Positions 8,051-17,245 of a stretch of DNA of 64,000 nt are shown here, in pieces (positions within the stretch are counted from its first letter, which is position 1; each line of letters starts with the position of its first letter). The position numbers were made by a program, and so were the translations under genes. The DNA is from Geobacillus sp. 46C-IIa (lineage in GTDB: Bacteria > Bacillota > Bacilli > Bacillales > Anoxybacillaceae), in contig NZ_CP061474.1 of the NCBI RefSeq assembly GCF_014679505.1, forward strand, positions 1,208,001 through 1,272,000. The letters run 5' to 3'. Below the pieces are notes generated by a model that searched no databases, was not told the origin of the DNA, and saw nothing but the letters and a program-made list of their open reading frames with translations.

Positions 8051-9487
8051 ATGAATGGCCTCATCTTGGCGGAGCTCGTGCTGTATTGTCTCGTGATGGC
8101 AGCCCTTGGTTATTGGTATGGAAAAAAAGAGATGAGCCATAGCGATTTTTTGCTTGGCGGAAAAAAGCTTCCGGGTTGGACGCTTGCTTTTTCCGAACGG
8201 GCGACAGGGGAATCGGCGTGGCTGTTGCTTGGCTACACGGGGTTTGTGTTTGCGAGCGGTCTTTCCGCGATTTGGGTAGCGGTGGGCATTGTGATCGGCA
8301 TTATTGGCGCCTGGCTTTTTTTGGCCGACCGGTTTCGCCAAGAGGCGGAGCGATACGGCGCGCTGACCTTGCCCGGCTATTTGGCGAAACGGTTTGGCGC
8401 GCATGGGCAAACGATTTTATGGCTTGCGACCGTCCTTATTTTTAGCTTTATGATGTTTTATTTCAGCGCGCAAATTGCCGGAGCGGGCAAGACACTGTTT
8501 ACCGTGTTTCATATCGACCCAGCGCTTGGCATGGTCATCAGTGTCGCGATTGTCATTATCTTGTCATACACCGGCGGGTTTGTCAGTGTCGTTTGGACGG
8601 ATATGATTCAAAGTGTGCTCATGCTGGCGACGCTCGTAATTTTGCCCATTGTGGCGTTAGTGGAAATTTATAGTGGTGGATTGTCGATCAGTGAAGCGCT
8701 TCATCACTCGAAACCGGGCCTTGATTCATGGACGGGGGGAGTGACCGGCGTTGCGCTTGGGCTATTGTTGTTTAACAATTTTGCTTGGTTTTTCGGCTAT
8801 CTGGGCGGGCAGCCGCAACTGAGCGTCCGCTTCATGGCGTTGAAAGACGCCCGCGAGGCGAAAACGGCCAAAACGGTGGCGATCGTTTGGACATTATTGG
8901 CGTATGGCGGAGCGTTTTTGATCGGCCTGACAGCGATTGCCCTTTATCAAGGACAATCATTCACCGATGTCGAGACGGTGCTGCCGCAAATGGTGTTGGA
9001 CTTGTTGCCGCCATGGTTGGCCGGGCTGCTGTTATCCGGCATTTTGGCCGCCATCGTGACAACGGCCGATTCGCAGCTGCTAGTGATCACGAGCGCCATT
9101 AGCGAAGACATTGCGCGCCGTTCTTTGCGCCTTCGTCTGTCGGAAAAGCAGCTTGTCGCGCTTTCCCGCGCGGTGGTGGTCATCGCCGGACTGCTCGGTT
9201 TGGTGCTGGCGATGACATCCGAGTCGCTCGTCTATCTCGTTGTCAGCTGGGCGTGGGCTGGAATCGGCTGCACGTTGTCACCGGCGATTTTACTGTCCTT
9301 TTTCTGGAAACGGTATTCCGGCATCGGCGTCATCGCCACGATCCTTGCCGGGTTTCTCAGCACGGTCATCTGGATTTCCTCGCCGCTTGAGGCCATCATC
9401 AGTTCACGGTTTACGACGTTTGCCATTGCGCTGGCGGCCGGGGTACTGTTCAGCTTGTTGTTTCCCGATCGTCAGCGGACGATGTGA
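8051..9487 (+). CDS. Sodium:solute symporter (PutP-like, proline)
   Basis: 478 aa integral membrane protein of the SSS family with about 13 hydrophobic segments. PutP hallmarks are present: SDFLLGGKKLPGW near residue 37, the SERATGESAWLLLG segment that lines the sodium/proline site, and YTGGFVSVVWTDMIQ around residue 178. The likely substrate is proline, but related carriers take other solutes. The start has a GAGGGGGAGAAACA ribosome site. The 5' region contains an uninterrupted nine-G run at about 7989-7997, 55 bases before the start. A terminator follows at 9515. Confidence 0.85.
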   Translation: MNGLILAELVLYCLVMAALGYWYGKKEMSHSDFLLGGKKLPGWTLAFSERATGESAWLLLGYTGFVFASGLSAIWVAVGIVIGIIGAWLFLADRFRQEAERYGALTLPGYLAKRFGAHGQTILWLATVLIFSFMMFYFSAQIAGAGKTLFTVFHIDPALGMVISVAIVIILSYTGGFVSVVWTDMIQSVLMLATLVILPIVALVEIYSGGLSISEALHHSKPGLDSWTGGVTGVALGLLLFNNFAWFFGYLGGQPQLSVRFMALKDAREAKTAKTVAIVWTLLAYGGAFLIGLTAIALYQGQSFTDVETVLPQMVLDLLPPWLAGLLLSGILAAIVTTADSQLLVITSAISEDIARRSLRLRLSEKQLVALSRAVVVIAGLLGLVLAMTSESLVYLVVSWAWAGIGCTLSPAILLSFFWKRYSGIGVIATILAGFLSTVIWISSPLEAIISSRFTTFAIALAAGVLFSLLFPDRQRTM

Positions 9488-9514
9488 TCGATCGCGTCAA
9501 TCCATGAGCATGAG

Positions 9515-9545
9515 GGTGTCCTGAAAGAGGCGGGACACCTTTTTT
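9515..9545 (+). terminator. Terminator after the symporter gene
   Basis: GGTGTCC pairs with GGACACC, followed by six T residues. Confidence 0.8.
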
Positions 9546-9632
9546 CTGCACTGAACGCTTGATGATATCCCGCTTCTTTGGAGAAAAGGCGGGCGTTTAT
9601 GCCGGTCCGGTGCTGTGTTTGCTGCCGTTTTG

Positions 9633-11077
9633 TCAACGTTGTTCGCTGTCCAAAAACCGTCGCACCACTTGGGCGCATGCTTCCCGGTTGCAGCGATGGT
9701 AAAAGGTTGTCGCAAACCGGACCGAATCGCCGAAGAAAAACCGTTCGTACAGCGTCTGCCGCGTCCCGAAGGCGCTCATCGCCAAATCCCAGGCGAAGCG
9801 GAACAGCTGCACCCGCTGTTCGGCCGGAAGCGTCGCTGCCTGCAAATACCGGTCCAAATCCGCGCGGAGTGGGGAGGAAAAGTCTGCTTCCGTCGGCAGG
9901 CAGACAAGCCCGCTGGCGCCAAGCAGCTGAACGATGTCGGCAAAACGCGGGTACAAGCGCGGATACAAAAAGGCAGCGGCGTAAAGCGGGGCAGGATCGG
10001 GCACCATGGTGCCGCGTCGGTCCGGTTTCGCTTGGAGCTCGGCGGCGAGAAGCATCCCCCGAAGCGCTTCAAGGGAGGCGGCGATTTCCCCGATTTTTTC
10101 TTGCACATGCTGGTATCCGCCAATTTGGATGGATTCGCTGAGCAGCTCCACCGTTCCAAGGAAAAATTCGGTTTTCACGATGCGCCGCGCCAACACTTGG
10201 TGCAGGAGCATAATCGCCAAATGGGTTTCTTCATCCAGCTCTTTGGCCACCCATGCGTTTTTGTAGAAAAAGATCCGATCCCACGGAACGAGCACATCGT
10301 CAAATACGACAATGGCGTCGATTTCATCAAAGTGCGCGCTGAGCGGGGCGTCAAACGAAGAGGCGCCAGCAGCAAAAGAAGGACGGCAGATGAACTTCAA
10401 CCCCGGTGTGTTGCTCGGAATCGAAAACGCGTACATGTACTCATCGCCAAGAAGCGTCCCGCCGGCCGGCAAAACGAGAAGTTCGTCGGTCATGCCGCCT
10501 TGGGTGGCGAGCAGGCGCGCGCCTTTGATGACGAGTCCGTCTGTCGTTTCGCGGATCACTTTGGCGGCGATCGGCTCGCCGTCTTCTTCCATATAGCCGA
10601 GGGAACGGTTCACTTGCGGGTTGACAAACGTATGGGTGAACGACAAGTCGTTTTTGATCGCCCGCTCATAGAGGCGTTCGATATGTTCGGCGTAGGACGG
10701 GTGCTGCTGCCCGAAAAAATCGGCCGCGGAAGCGAGCGCCATCACGGCGGTGTTCATGTAGTCGGGAGATCGACCCATCATCCCCGCTGTCAGGCGCGCC
10801 CATTCTTGGAACGCCAGACGCCGGTGTTCGAGCTCCTCTTTTGTCGTCGGCCGCAAGAACGCCGCGCCGGCCAGCTCCCCCGTCGATGTGCGGAACGTCA
10901 GCACCGGCTGCTTCGTTGGATCATGCTGGCATCGTATAGGCGCGCTTGGCTTCGGATCGCGCCGGCGAAGGCCGGGTGCTTTGACAGATTTCTCTCGACC
11001 TGCTCGCCGTTGATCCATACATTTGACCGAAGATTGTCAATGCGCTCGATATACTGGGTGCCGTTAATAATGGCCAT
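9633..11077 (-). pseudogene. hpaB: 4-hydroxyphenylacetate 3-monooxygenase, oxygenase subunit (HpaB), frameshifted
   Basis: This would encode the FADH2-dependent oxygenase subunit that hydroxylates 4-hydroxyphenylacetate to homoprotocatechuate. The N-terminal 50 residues (MAIINGTQYIERI to QARLYD) are read from the start at 11077. The remaining about 425 residues (QHDPTKQP onward, to RRFLDSEQR) lie in another frame. The frames switch at about 10930-10937, where a single missing base after the LYD codons explains the break; all the rest is intact and full length (about 480 aa). A ribosome site AAGGGG precedes the start. Either a recent inactivation or a sequencing error. The reductase subunit HpaC and the rest of the pathway are not in the window. 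Confidence 0.85.
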
Positions 11078-11150
11078 ATTTTCCATCCCCTTTTTCCGTA
11101 AAAACCGTTTATGGCCATTGTATGCGCGCCTAGAAAAAAGGGAAGGAGGT

Positions 11151-11383
11151 TCAACCGCGAGCGGGACAGGCTATTTCCACCCGGTTGCGCCCGTTTTGTT
11201 TAGCCCGGTATAGCGCCTGATCGGCAAGGGAAAGAAGCGCCTTAGCGTGCTCATTTGGCTGCGGGATGGCGATCGCGGCTCCGACCCTGACGGTGACGCC
11301 GTTGGCAGCGGGTGATAAGCGATGTGGAATGGCTAGCTCTTCAATGTTCAACCGTATTGCTTCAGCGGCCGCTGCCGCTATGG
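11151..11383 (-). pseudogene. Truncated diguanylate cyclase (GGDEF domain C-terminal fragment)
   Basis: The last about 75 codons of a GGDEF domain. Recognisable are the late-domain strand GVTVRVGAAIA, the segment LLSLADQALYRAKQNGRNRVE that ends nearly all GGDEF domains, and a short tail. The GGDEF active-site motif and everything before it are missing. Homology stops at about 11380, exactly where a DoxX-like gene fragment on the opposite strand begins, so a deletion or rearrangement joined the two. Confidence 0.75.
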
Positions 11384-11818
11384 ATGGTGGCGGGGTGGGA
11401 AAAAATCACGCAAGGGTTTGACGCCACCGGATTTTTAAAAGGAGCGTTGGCGAAGGCCACGGGCGAACACCCGGCCGTGCAAAGCTGGTGGGCGGCCTTT
11501 ATCGAAAACGCAGCGCTGCCGAATGTCGGATTGTTCAACTTCCTCGTGCCATGGGGTGAATTTCTCGTCGGGGTCGCACTGATTCTCGGATTGTTTACGA
11601 CTTTTGCCGCACTCATGGGAGCGGTGATGAACTTCGCCTTCATGTTCTCAGGCACGACGAGCACGAACCCGCAAATGGTGCTGCTCACCGTCTTGATCCT
11701 CGTCGCCGGAGCCAATGCGGGACGCTACGGTTTCGATCATTGGGTGTTGCCATATCTCCGTCACTGGTGGACGGATAAAACGCATCGTCCACACCGTCCA
11801 GCCGCAGCGTCTAAATGA
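11378..11818 (+). pseudogene. DoxX family membrane protein, 5'-truncated
   Basis: DoxX-like protein (thiosulfate:quinone oxidoreductase subunit family, four transmembrane helices). Homology begins at LWMVAGWEKITQGFDATGFLKGA, which normally lies about 25 residues into these proteins; the first helix is replaced by about 22 codons read from the antisense of the GGDEF fragment. The remaining three helices and the HWWTDKTHRP tail are intact. An open frame runs from 11312, so a chimeric protein of 168 aa could in theory be made, but no good ribosome site is seen. I treat it as a truncated gene. Confidence 0.65.
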
Positions 11819-11864
11819 CTGCCATCAAGCTGCGTAAGCTGCGCCGGGCTTTCCTCCTTTTCCT

Positions 11865-11904
11865 AACGGCCGCTCCTTCTCCAACGTGGAAGGGGGCGGC
11901 CGTT
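11865..11904 (+). terminator. Hairpin terminator after the DoxX fragment
   Basis: AACGGCCGC pairs with GCGGCCGTT around an extended TCCTTCTCC/GGAAGGGG inner stem; the T run after it is short (three T). Confidence 0.55.
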
Positions 11905-12027
11905 TGCCATGTCGGAGAAAATGATTGGTTGTTCGAAAAAGGAAAACAAGCGAATGACGTCGAAATGATCATATGGATGAAGCAGGAGGCATGAACAAGT
12001 GTTTGAAAGCGTTTTCTACCAAGGAAC

Positions 12028-12045
12028 ATACTAACCATTCAGTAT
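12028..12045. promoter_or_regulatory. Possible TetR-family operator upstream of acyl-CoA synthetase
   Basis: ATACTAACCATTCAGTAT is an 18-base imperfect palindrome with ATACT/AGTAT outer arms, 24 bases upstream of the acyl-CoA synthetase start. The shape resembles operators of TetR-type fatty-acid regulators (FadR/LiuR-like); the regulator is not in the window. Confidence 0.35.
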
Positions 12046-12068
12046 TTCAATAAGGGATGGTGAAACGG

Positions 12069-13724
12069 ATGAACGAAACACGCCCATATTGGCCGAGCGG
12101 GCTGCCGAAGGCGCTCCGCTATGGGCTCGGTGAACAGCCTCTGTACGGCTATTTGCGCCATCGCGGTGAGCAGGAGGCGGACAGGACGGCGTACATCTTC
12201 TACAACAAGGTGATGACATGGGGAACCTTGCTCGATTACGTCCGCCGTTTTGCCCGCTATTTGCGGGAAAAAGGGGTGGGAAAAGGGAGCTATGTTGCTT
12301 TGTACATGCAAAACTGCCCGCAATACATCATCGCGCACTTCGCTGTTCAGCAGCTCGGCGGCATTGTTGTCCCACTCAATCCGATGTACCGGGAATCCGA
12401 GCTCGCCTATTTTTTCGCTGAAGTGCCGCTTGTCGGCATCATCACCGGAGAGGAAGGAGTGCTGCGCGTTCGACAAGCCGAACAACAAACAGCCCCGTTG
12501 TCGTTTATCGTCACGTGCCACTACGGGGATTGCGCCGATCCATCTGGGGAGATCCCGCTTTGCACCGAGCTTGCGCGGCCGAAGGAGCCGATGAGCGGTG
12601 CGGACGATTTTGCGGCCATTATTGACGTTTATCCACCTCTTGAGGAGGCCGTAGCCATTGATTTATGGAACGATGTCGGGCTGATCATTTTCACATCCGG
12701 CACGACCGGGCGGCCGAAAGGAGCGATGCTGACGTATGGCAATGCGCTGTTTAAGACAGCGGCGTCCGCGCAGGCGAACCGACTGACCGAACAAGCGGAA
12801 GTGTTGATGGCCCATTCCCCGCTTTGCCATATCGCCGGGATGGTGATGGGGCTGAATACGCCGGTGTACACCGGTCATCCGTGCATATTGTTCGCTCGCT
12901 TCGATACGCTGGCAACGATCAAGGCGATTGAAACGTACAAGGTGACATCATGGTACAGCATCGCTCCGATGAACGCAGCCATCCTGCAGGGGCTCACTGC
13001 CGTCAATGCGGATTTGTCCAGCTTAAAACGCAACTTAGCAACAAGCTTCGGACTGCCAGTGACGAGAGACCTTGCCGAGCGGTGGGCGGAAGCGACTGGG
13101 GGCTGCCTATTGTACGAAGCCGCCTACGGCCTGAGCGAGACGCATACGTGCGACACGTTTATGCCGGATGAGTGCGTGAAATTCGGCTCGTGCGGCATTC
13201 CGACGTACGAGACGGACATTCGCATCATCGATCCGGAAACGAAACGGGAGCTTGGGCCTGGACAGTCAGGGGAAATTGTCGTGAAAAATCCAGGTGTCTT
13301 TAAAGGCTACTTTCGCCGCGATGACGCGACGAACGAGACGTTGAAAGACGGGTGGGTGTACACCGGTGATATCGGGTATGTCGATGAAGACGGCTATTTG
13401 TATTTCCAAGGGCGGATGAAAGAGATGATCAAAGTGTCCGGCTACAGCGTCTTTCCAGAAGACGTCGAGGCGTTGTTGAACGAGCATCCGGCCATTAGAC
13501 AATGTGCGGTCATCGGCGTGCCTGACCCGATGAAAGGGGAAGTGCCGAAAGCGTTTGTTGTTCTTCACGATTCGTACAAAGGAAAGGTGGCGTCGTCGGA
13601 CTTGATCGAATGGTCGAAAACGAATATGGCGGCGTTCAAGTATCCGCGTTATATCGAGTTCATGGATGAATTGCCGGCGACGCCGTCAGGCAAAGTATTG
13701 CGAAAGCTGCTGCCACGGGAATAA
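12069..13724 (+). CDS. AMP-dependent acyl-CoA synthetase (long-chain fatty acid CoA ligase family)
   Basis: 551 aa adenylate-forming ligase (fatty acid + ATP + CoA to acyl-CoA). The P-loop IIFTSGTTGRPKGAML is near residue 205, the A5-type block YEAAYGLSETH near residue 350, the hinge GWVYTGDIGYVDEDGYLYF near residue 425, and the C-terminal domain ends in SGKVLRKLL with the catalytic lysine. Start choice: ATG at 12057 directly abuts AAGGG, so ATG at 12069 is preferred. The chain length of the substrate cannot be read; closest relatives by pattern are medium/long-chain ligases. A terminator separates it from the carboxyltransferase gene that follows, yet both concern acyl-CoA metabolism. Confidence 0.85.
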   Translation: MNETRPYWPSGLPKALRYGLGEQPLYGYLRHRGEQEADRTAYIFYNKVMTWGTLLDYVRRFARYLREKGVGKGSYVALYMQNCPQYIIAHFAVQQLGGIVVPLNPMYRESELAYFFAEVPLVGIITGEEGVLRVRQAEQQTAPLSFIVTCHYGDCADPSGEIPLCTELARPKEPMSGADDFAAIIDVYPPLEEAVAIDLWNDVGLIIFTSGTTGRPKGAMLTYGNALFKTAASAQANRLTEQAEVLMAHSPLCHIAGMVMGLNTPVYTGHPCILFARFDTLATIKAIETYKVTSWYSIAPMNAAILQGLTAVNADLSSLKRNLATSFGLPVTRDLAERWAEATGGCLLYEAAYGLSETHTCDTFMPDECVKFGSCGIPTYETDIRIIDPETKRELGPGQSGEIVVKNPGVFKGYFRRDDATNETLKDGWVYTGDIGYVDEDGYLYFQGRMKEMIKVSGYSVFPEDVEALLNEHPAIRQCAVIGVPDPMKGEVPKAFVVLHDSYKGKVASSDLIEWSKTNMAAFKYPRYIEFMDELPATPSGKVLRKLLPRE

Positions 13725-13731
13725 CATAGCG

Positions 13732-13762
13732 GCGGGGTTTGGCGCGAGCCGCCCCGCTTTTT
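13732..13762 (+). terminator. Terminator after acyl-CoA synthetase
   Basis: GCGGGG pairs with CCCCGC, with an inner GGC-GCGA-GCC tetraloop hairpin, followed by five T. Confidence 0.75.
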
Positions 13763-13779
13763 CTAAAAAAGGGGGGATT

Positions 13780-15330
13780 ATGATGGAAAATTTGCGGCAA
13801 TTAACAGACGAACTGATGGCGAAAAAAGCGCGCGCCGCGTTGGGCGGCGGCGCGGAGAACATCGCCAAGCAGCACGAGAAAGGGCTGCTAACTGCTAGAG
13901 AGCGGATCGACAGGCTTGTGGATGCAGGAACCTTTATCGAGTTTGGACGGCTGAACGCGTCCGACCAGCCCGGCTTGGCAGAAACAACGTATGGAGATGG
14001 GCTTGTCGCCGGCATCGGCAAAGTGAACGGCCGCCCGGCGGTCATTATTGCCGGAGATAAGACGGTGCTCGCGGGAACAGAGGGGAGCGTTCATTTGCGC
14101 AAATCGCGGCAGATGCATGCGTTGGCCGTAAGAAACGGCTTGCCGATGTTTTTCCTCCATGAAGGCGGCGGGTTGCGCATGCCGGACGGAATGGGGTCGG
14201 ACGGGATCAGCGATAAACTGTTTCCGCACGAGCTGCTCACTCACTACCGGCAAGTGCCGACGATGGCCGCGATTTTGGGGGACAGCTACGGCGGTCCGAC
14301 ATGGACGGCGGTGAGTTGCGATTTTGTCACGCAGCTGAAGGGGACATGCATGGCGATCGTGGGGCCGCGTATGCTTGAGTTAGCAAACGGGCAGCGCGTT
14401 GCTCCGGAAGAGCTTGGGGGCATCGACATCCACCATCAATATACCGGACAGATTGACGCCGATGGCGAGACAGAGGAGGAATGCATCGAGCAACTGAAAC
14501 GATTTTTTTCATACATGCCGCAAAATGCGAACGAGCGGCCGCCGATGCGGAAGACGGACGATGATCCATACCGGATGGTGGAGGAAGTGTTTTCGATTTT
14601 GCCGGACAGACGGAGCCGTGTCTATGATATGCGGCGAATCATCACCTGCCTTGTCAATGATGGCGATTATTTTGAGTATCAGAAACAATTTGGCAAAGCG
14701 CTGATCACCACCTTGGCACATTTGAACGGCCATGTCGTCGGCATCATCGCCAATCAGCCCAATCAATATGCAGGAGCGCCCGGGCCGCAGGAATGCCAAA
14801 AGGCGACGGAATTTATTTGTTTGTGCGACTCGTATCATATTCCGCTTATCTTTTTGCATGACACTCCGGGGTTTCGCGTCAGCGTCGAGGCGGAAAAAGC
14901 GAAAATGGCGACGAAAATCATGGTGTGGAATCAGGCGCTGGCACTAACCACCGTCCCGAAAATCTCGGTTGTCATCCGCAAAAGCATCGGGGCGGCGTAC
15001 GGCAATATGTGCGGGCCGGGTATGGGAGGAGATGTGGTCGTCGCTTGGCCGAGCGCGGAAATCAATTTCACCGGTCCGGAAGTTGGAGTGAATGTCGTAT
15101 ACGGCCGCGAGCTTGAACGCGCCGATAACCCGCATGAGCGGCGTCAGGAGCTGCTCAAGCAGTGGTCGTTTGACAGCTCGCCGTATGAGGCGGCGCGCAA
15201 ACATTTGATTGACGATGTCATCCATCCGGCAAAGACGCGGAAATTCCTTTGCCAGACACTTGAATATTCGCTTACATCGAAGCGCGAAAAAAGCGAGCGT
15301 TTGCTCGCCGCTTGGCCGACGGGGTTTTAA
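13780..15330 (+). CDS. Acyl-CoA carboxylase carboxyltransferase subunit (PccB/MmdA family)
   Basis: 516 aa biotin-dependent carboxyltransferase subunit that moves the carboxyl group from carboxybiotin to an acyl-CoA such as propionyl- or methylcrotonyl-CoA. The N-terminal half carries GLLTARERIDRL and the acyl-CoA site; the C-terminal half carries GAPGPQECQKATEFI, HDTPGFRVSVEAEK, and the RKSIGAAYGNMCGPGMGG oxyanion segment. The open frame begins earlier, but the start at 13780 has a GGGGGG ribosome site and matches the family N-terminus. No biotin carboxylase, biotin carrier or mutase genes are adjacent, so its partners must be elsewhere or it may act in another complex. The specific acyl-CoA is not determined. 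Confidence 0.85.
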   Translation: MMENLRQLTDELMAKKARAALGGGAENIAKQHEKGLLTARERIDRLVDAGTFIEFGRLNASDQPGLAETTYGDGLVAGIGKVNGRPAVIIAGDKTVLAGTEGSVHLRKSRQMHALAVRNGLPMFFLHEGGGLRMPDGMGSDGISDKLFPHELLTHYRQVPTMAAILGDSYGGPTWTAVSCDFVTQLKGTCMAIVGPRMLELANGQRVAPEELGGIDIHHQYTGQIDADGETEEECIEQLKRFFSYMPQNANERPPMRKTDDDPYRMVEEVFSILPDRRSRVYDMRRIITCLVNDGDYFEYQKQFGKALITTLAHLNGHVVGIIANQPNQYAGAPGPQECQKATEFICLCDSYHIPLIFLHDTPGFRVSVEAEKAKMATKIMVWNQALALTTVPKISVVIRKSIGAAYGNMCGPGMGGDVVVAWPSAEINFTGPEVGVNVVYGRELERADNPHERRQELLKQWSFDSSPYEAARKHLIDDVIHPAKTRKFLCQTLEYSLTSKREKSERLLAAWPTGF

Positions 15331-15430
15331 TAGAAGCCAATGAGAAGCTCCCTCTTCCCATAGTGGAGGGGGCTGCGCTTGGCGGTTCGCCTCTCTTTCA
15401 TCGGGGAGACAGTGATCAGCCGCCGCATGT

Positions 15431-15672
15431 GGGATGGTGAGCTACTCACCACCTACGCTTCGCTTAGAAGCGGGGGCTTCAAGCAGCTTGCACGTGTTCG
15501 CCGAACGGGAAGTCGCACACAAAGCCCCTTTATGCTTCTCTTCATTCCAAAGGTGTCTGTTCACCTTATCGGATCTCCTGGCTGACGTCGCAATCGACAT
15601 TCATTTCCCGCCTGCTCACTGGGCTGTGCCCTTCACGTTCCCTCGGTTGGGAGATTTCTTTCGGAAATGACG
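15431..15672 (-). repeat. Omega-RNA/IS605-like right-end relic, copy A
   Basis: About 240 bases homologous to 28017-28267. Shared blocks include CACCACCTACGCTTCGCTTAG at the left, a GAACGG...GC(A/T)ACACA block, and TTTCTTTCGGAAAT at the right. On the minus strand it ends in a GC-rich hairpin close to the AAGCGAAGCGTAGGTGGTG motif, the arrangement of the 3' end of IS200/IS605 tnpB units with their omega-RNA. No tnpA or tnpB reading frame remains. The call is by pattern only; an IscB-type element is an alternative. Confidence 0.5.
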
Positions 15673-15815
15673 TGAAAAGTCGGAAAAGGCATTGACAATC
15701 CAATGGAAATTCGTCATCATCGTTGTCAGCAATTTGTATCTCATCGTTCAATCGTTTCTTTATGAGCAGCAAGAACAGCGCAACCGTTCATAAATAAGCG
15801 GGAGGGGGAGAGGAC

Positions 15816-16597
15816 GTGGGAATGATCGGTGCGGCGGTGCAGCTTGCCATTTCACTGTTGGTTCCAGTTGGCCTCATATGGTACGGGAGAAAAAAGGGTG
15901 GCTTTCGTGGAAAGCGCTCGGCATCGGAGCGCTGATTTTTCTCGTGTTTTCACAAGTGTTGGAAAAAGCGCTTCACATCGCTGTCCTTGAACCGGGGCGG
16001 CCGGCGCTGAAAGGAACGGACAGCGTCTTGCTCTTTGTGTTGTACGCCGCGCTGGCCGCCGGCGTGTTTGAGGAAATCGGCCGTTATGTCGGGTTTCGCT
16101 GGCTGTTGAAACAAAACCAGGCGTATGGCGATGGCTTGTCATTCGGGCTTGGGCATGGCGGGGTGGAAGCAGTGCTGCTTGGCGTGTTTGGCGCTGTGAA
16201 CACGATTGTGCTTCTGAGCTTGATTCAATCAGGCGCCTTCGACAAAACGATCGCCCCGTCGCTCCCCGCAGACCAGGCGGAGCTGATCAAGGAACAAGTG
16301 CTGCACACACCGTTGGCGATGTACGCGTTAGGCGGCATAGAACGGCTGTTTGCTTTGGCGGTGCATGTGGCGCTGTCGCTCCTCGTTTTGCTTGGCGTGC
16401 GCCAGCGGCAGTTCCGTTATGTCTTGTACGCGATTTTGCTTCATGCGGCGATGGACGTCTTGCCGGCGCTTTATCAGGCGAAAGTGGTCAAAAACATTTG
16501 GGTGGTCGAGGGAGTGCTGCTCATTTGGGCGGTTGCTGCGGTTTCGTTCATCCGCCGGATCAAACCGACATTCGCACAGGGGGGAGAGGAACGATGA
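15816..16597 (+). pseudogene. yhfC: YhfC family intramembrane protein, one-base frameshift
   Basis: YhfC (about 258 aa in Bacillus) is a multi-pass membrane protein of the YhfC/CPBP-like glutamic-type protease group. The first about 25 codons (MIGAAVQLAISLLVPVGLIW) are in one frame from GTG 15816 or ATG 15822 after a GGGAGGGGGAGAGG ribosome site; the rest from GWLSWKALG onward is in the next frame. The switch is at a run of six A at about 15890; seven A restores one frame of exactly 258 aa. The second part keeps FEEIGRYVGF (EExxR motif) and GHGGVEA, which are the family's putative catalytic residues. Its stop overlaps the VOC gene start by 4 bases. A homopolymer sequencing error is a strong alternative to true inactivation. 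Confidence 0.8.
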
Positions 16598-16959
16598 TTC
16601 GGATCAAACGGCTTGATCATGTGCAAATTTGTATTCCATTTGGCGCTGAAGATGAGGCGCGTGCGTTTTATACGGATGTGCTCGGTTTTCAGGAAATCGA
16701 AAAACCTGAGTCGCTGAAGGCAAACGGTGGGCTTTGGTACAAAGTCGGCGATATCGAGCTCCATATTGGAGCAGAAAACCGCGACGGCTACAACAGCAAA
16801 AGCCACCCGGCGTTTGAAGTGGAAGATGTCGAAGCCGCGCGCCGTTATTTGGAATCACAAGGCGTCGTGACGCAAGATGAAAAACCGATCCCAGGGGTGA
16901 AGCGTTTTTCCTTTCGCGATCCGTTTCACAACCGGATCGAGTTGTTGGAAAAAGTGTAA
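16594..16959 (+). CDS. VOC family protein (glyoxalase/dioxygenase-like)
   Basis: 121 aa vicinal-oxygen-chelate protein with two beta-alpha-beta-beta-beta modules: LDHVQICIPFG...ARAFYTDVLGF and a C-terminal module ending RDPFHNRIELLEKV. His9 and the terminal Glu of RIELLE are at the usual metal-ligand positions. Start at ATG 16594 overlaps the yhfC stop and follows GGGGAGAGGA. Small single-module members act as glyoxalases, fosfomycin-type thiol transferases or binding proteins; the substrate is unknown. Confidence 0.8.
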   Translation: MIRIKRLDHVQICIPFGAEDEARAFYTDVLGFQEIEKPESLKANGGLWYKVGDIELHIGAENRDGYNSKSHPAFEVEDVEAARRYLESQGVVTQDEKPIPGVKRFSFRDPFHNRIELLEKV

Positions 16960-17061
16960 GATCGTTTAGTCATCCATCAGATCGGGCAGTGCTCTTTTGC
17001 TCCTTCGCGATAGTAACCTCTTGTCATTCAGGGCATGCTAGAGACGAAGGAGGGAATCGCG

Positions 17062-17199
17062 ATGGAGAGAAAAGCGAACAACAAGCGCAGCGACAAATCT
17101 GTCCGCACCGCTGATGCCCGGACGGCAGGCCGCGCGTCGATGAGGGAACAAACCGTGCAAGACGCCTATAAAACGCGGGAAGAGGTAACGGCTGATTAA
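17062..17199 (+). CDS. Small basic protein of 45 aa, unknown
   Basis: Short gene missed by length filters. The protein starts MERKANNKRSDKSVRT, is rich in Lys, Arg and Thr, and ends REEVTAD. A strong ribosome site AAGGAGGG lies 8 bases before ATG. Immediately upstream, CATGCTA resembles a sigma-G/F -10 element, and the convergent neighbour is sspH, so a small spore protein is a reasonable guess. I do not recognise the family. Confidence 0.55.
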   Translation: MERKANNKRSDKSVRTADARTAGRASMREQTVQDAYKTREEVTAD

Positions 17200-17205
17200 C
17201 AAAAA

Positions 17206-17240
17206 AGCGGGAGAAAGGACGATTCCTTCTCCCGCTCTTT
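17206..17240. terminator. Bidirectional terminator between small ORF and sspH
   Basis: AGCGGGAGAAAGGA pairs with TTCCTTCTCCCGCT, flanked by six A on the left and four T on the right, so it can serve both convergent genes. Confidence 0.75.
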
Positions 17241-17245
17241 TGTGG

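Noticed and set aside
9615..11213. Long plus-strand open frame of about 530 codons opposite hpaB
   Set aside because: It is the antisense of a GC-rich gene; the minus-strand reading matches HpaB along its whole length and the plus reading has no domain.
11811..12038. Minus-strand 75-codon frame between DoxX and acyl-CoA synthetase
   Set aside because: It spans the terminator hairpin and has no ribosome site or recognisable pattern.
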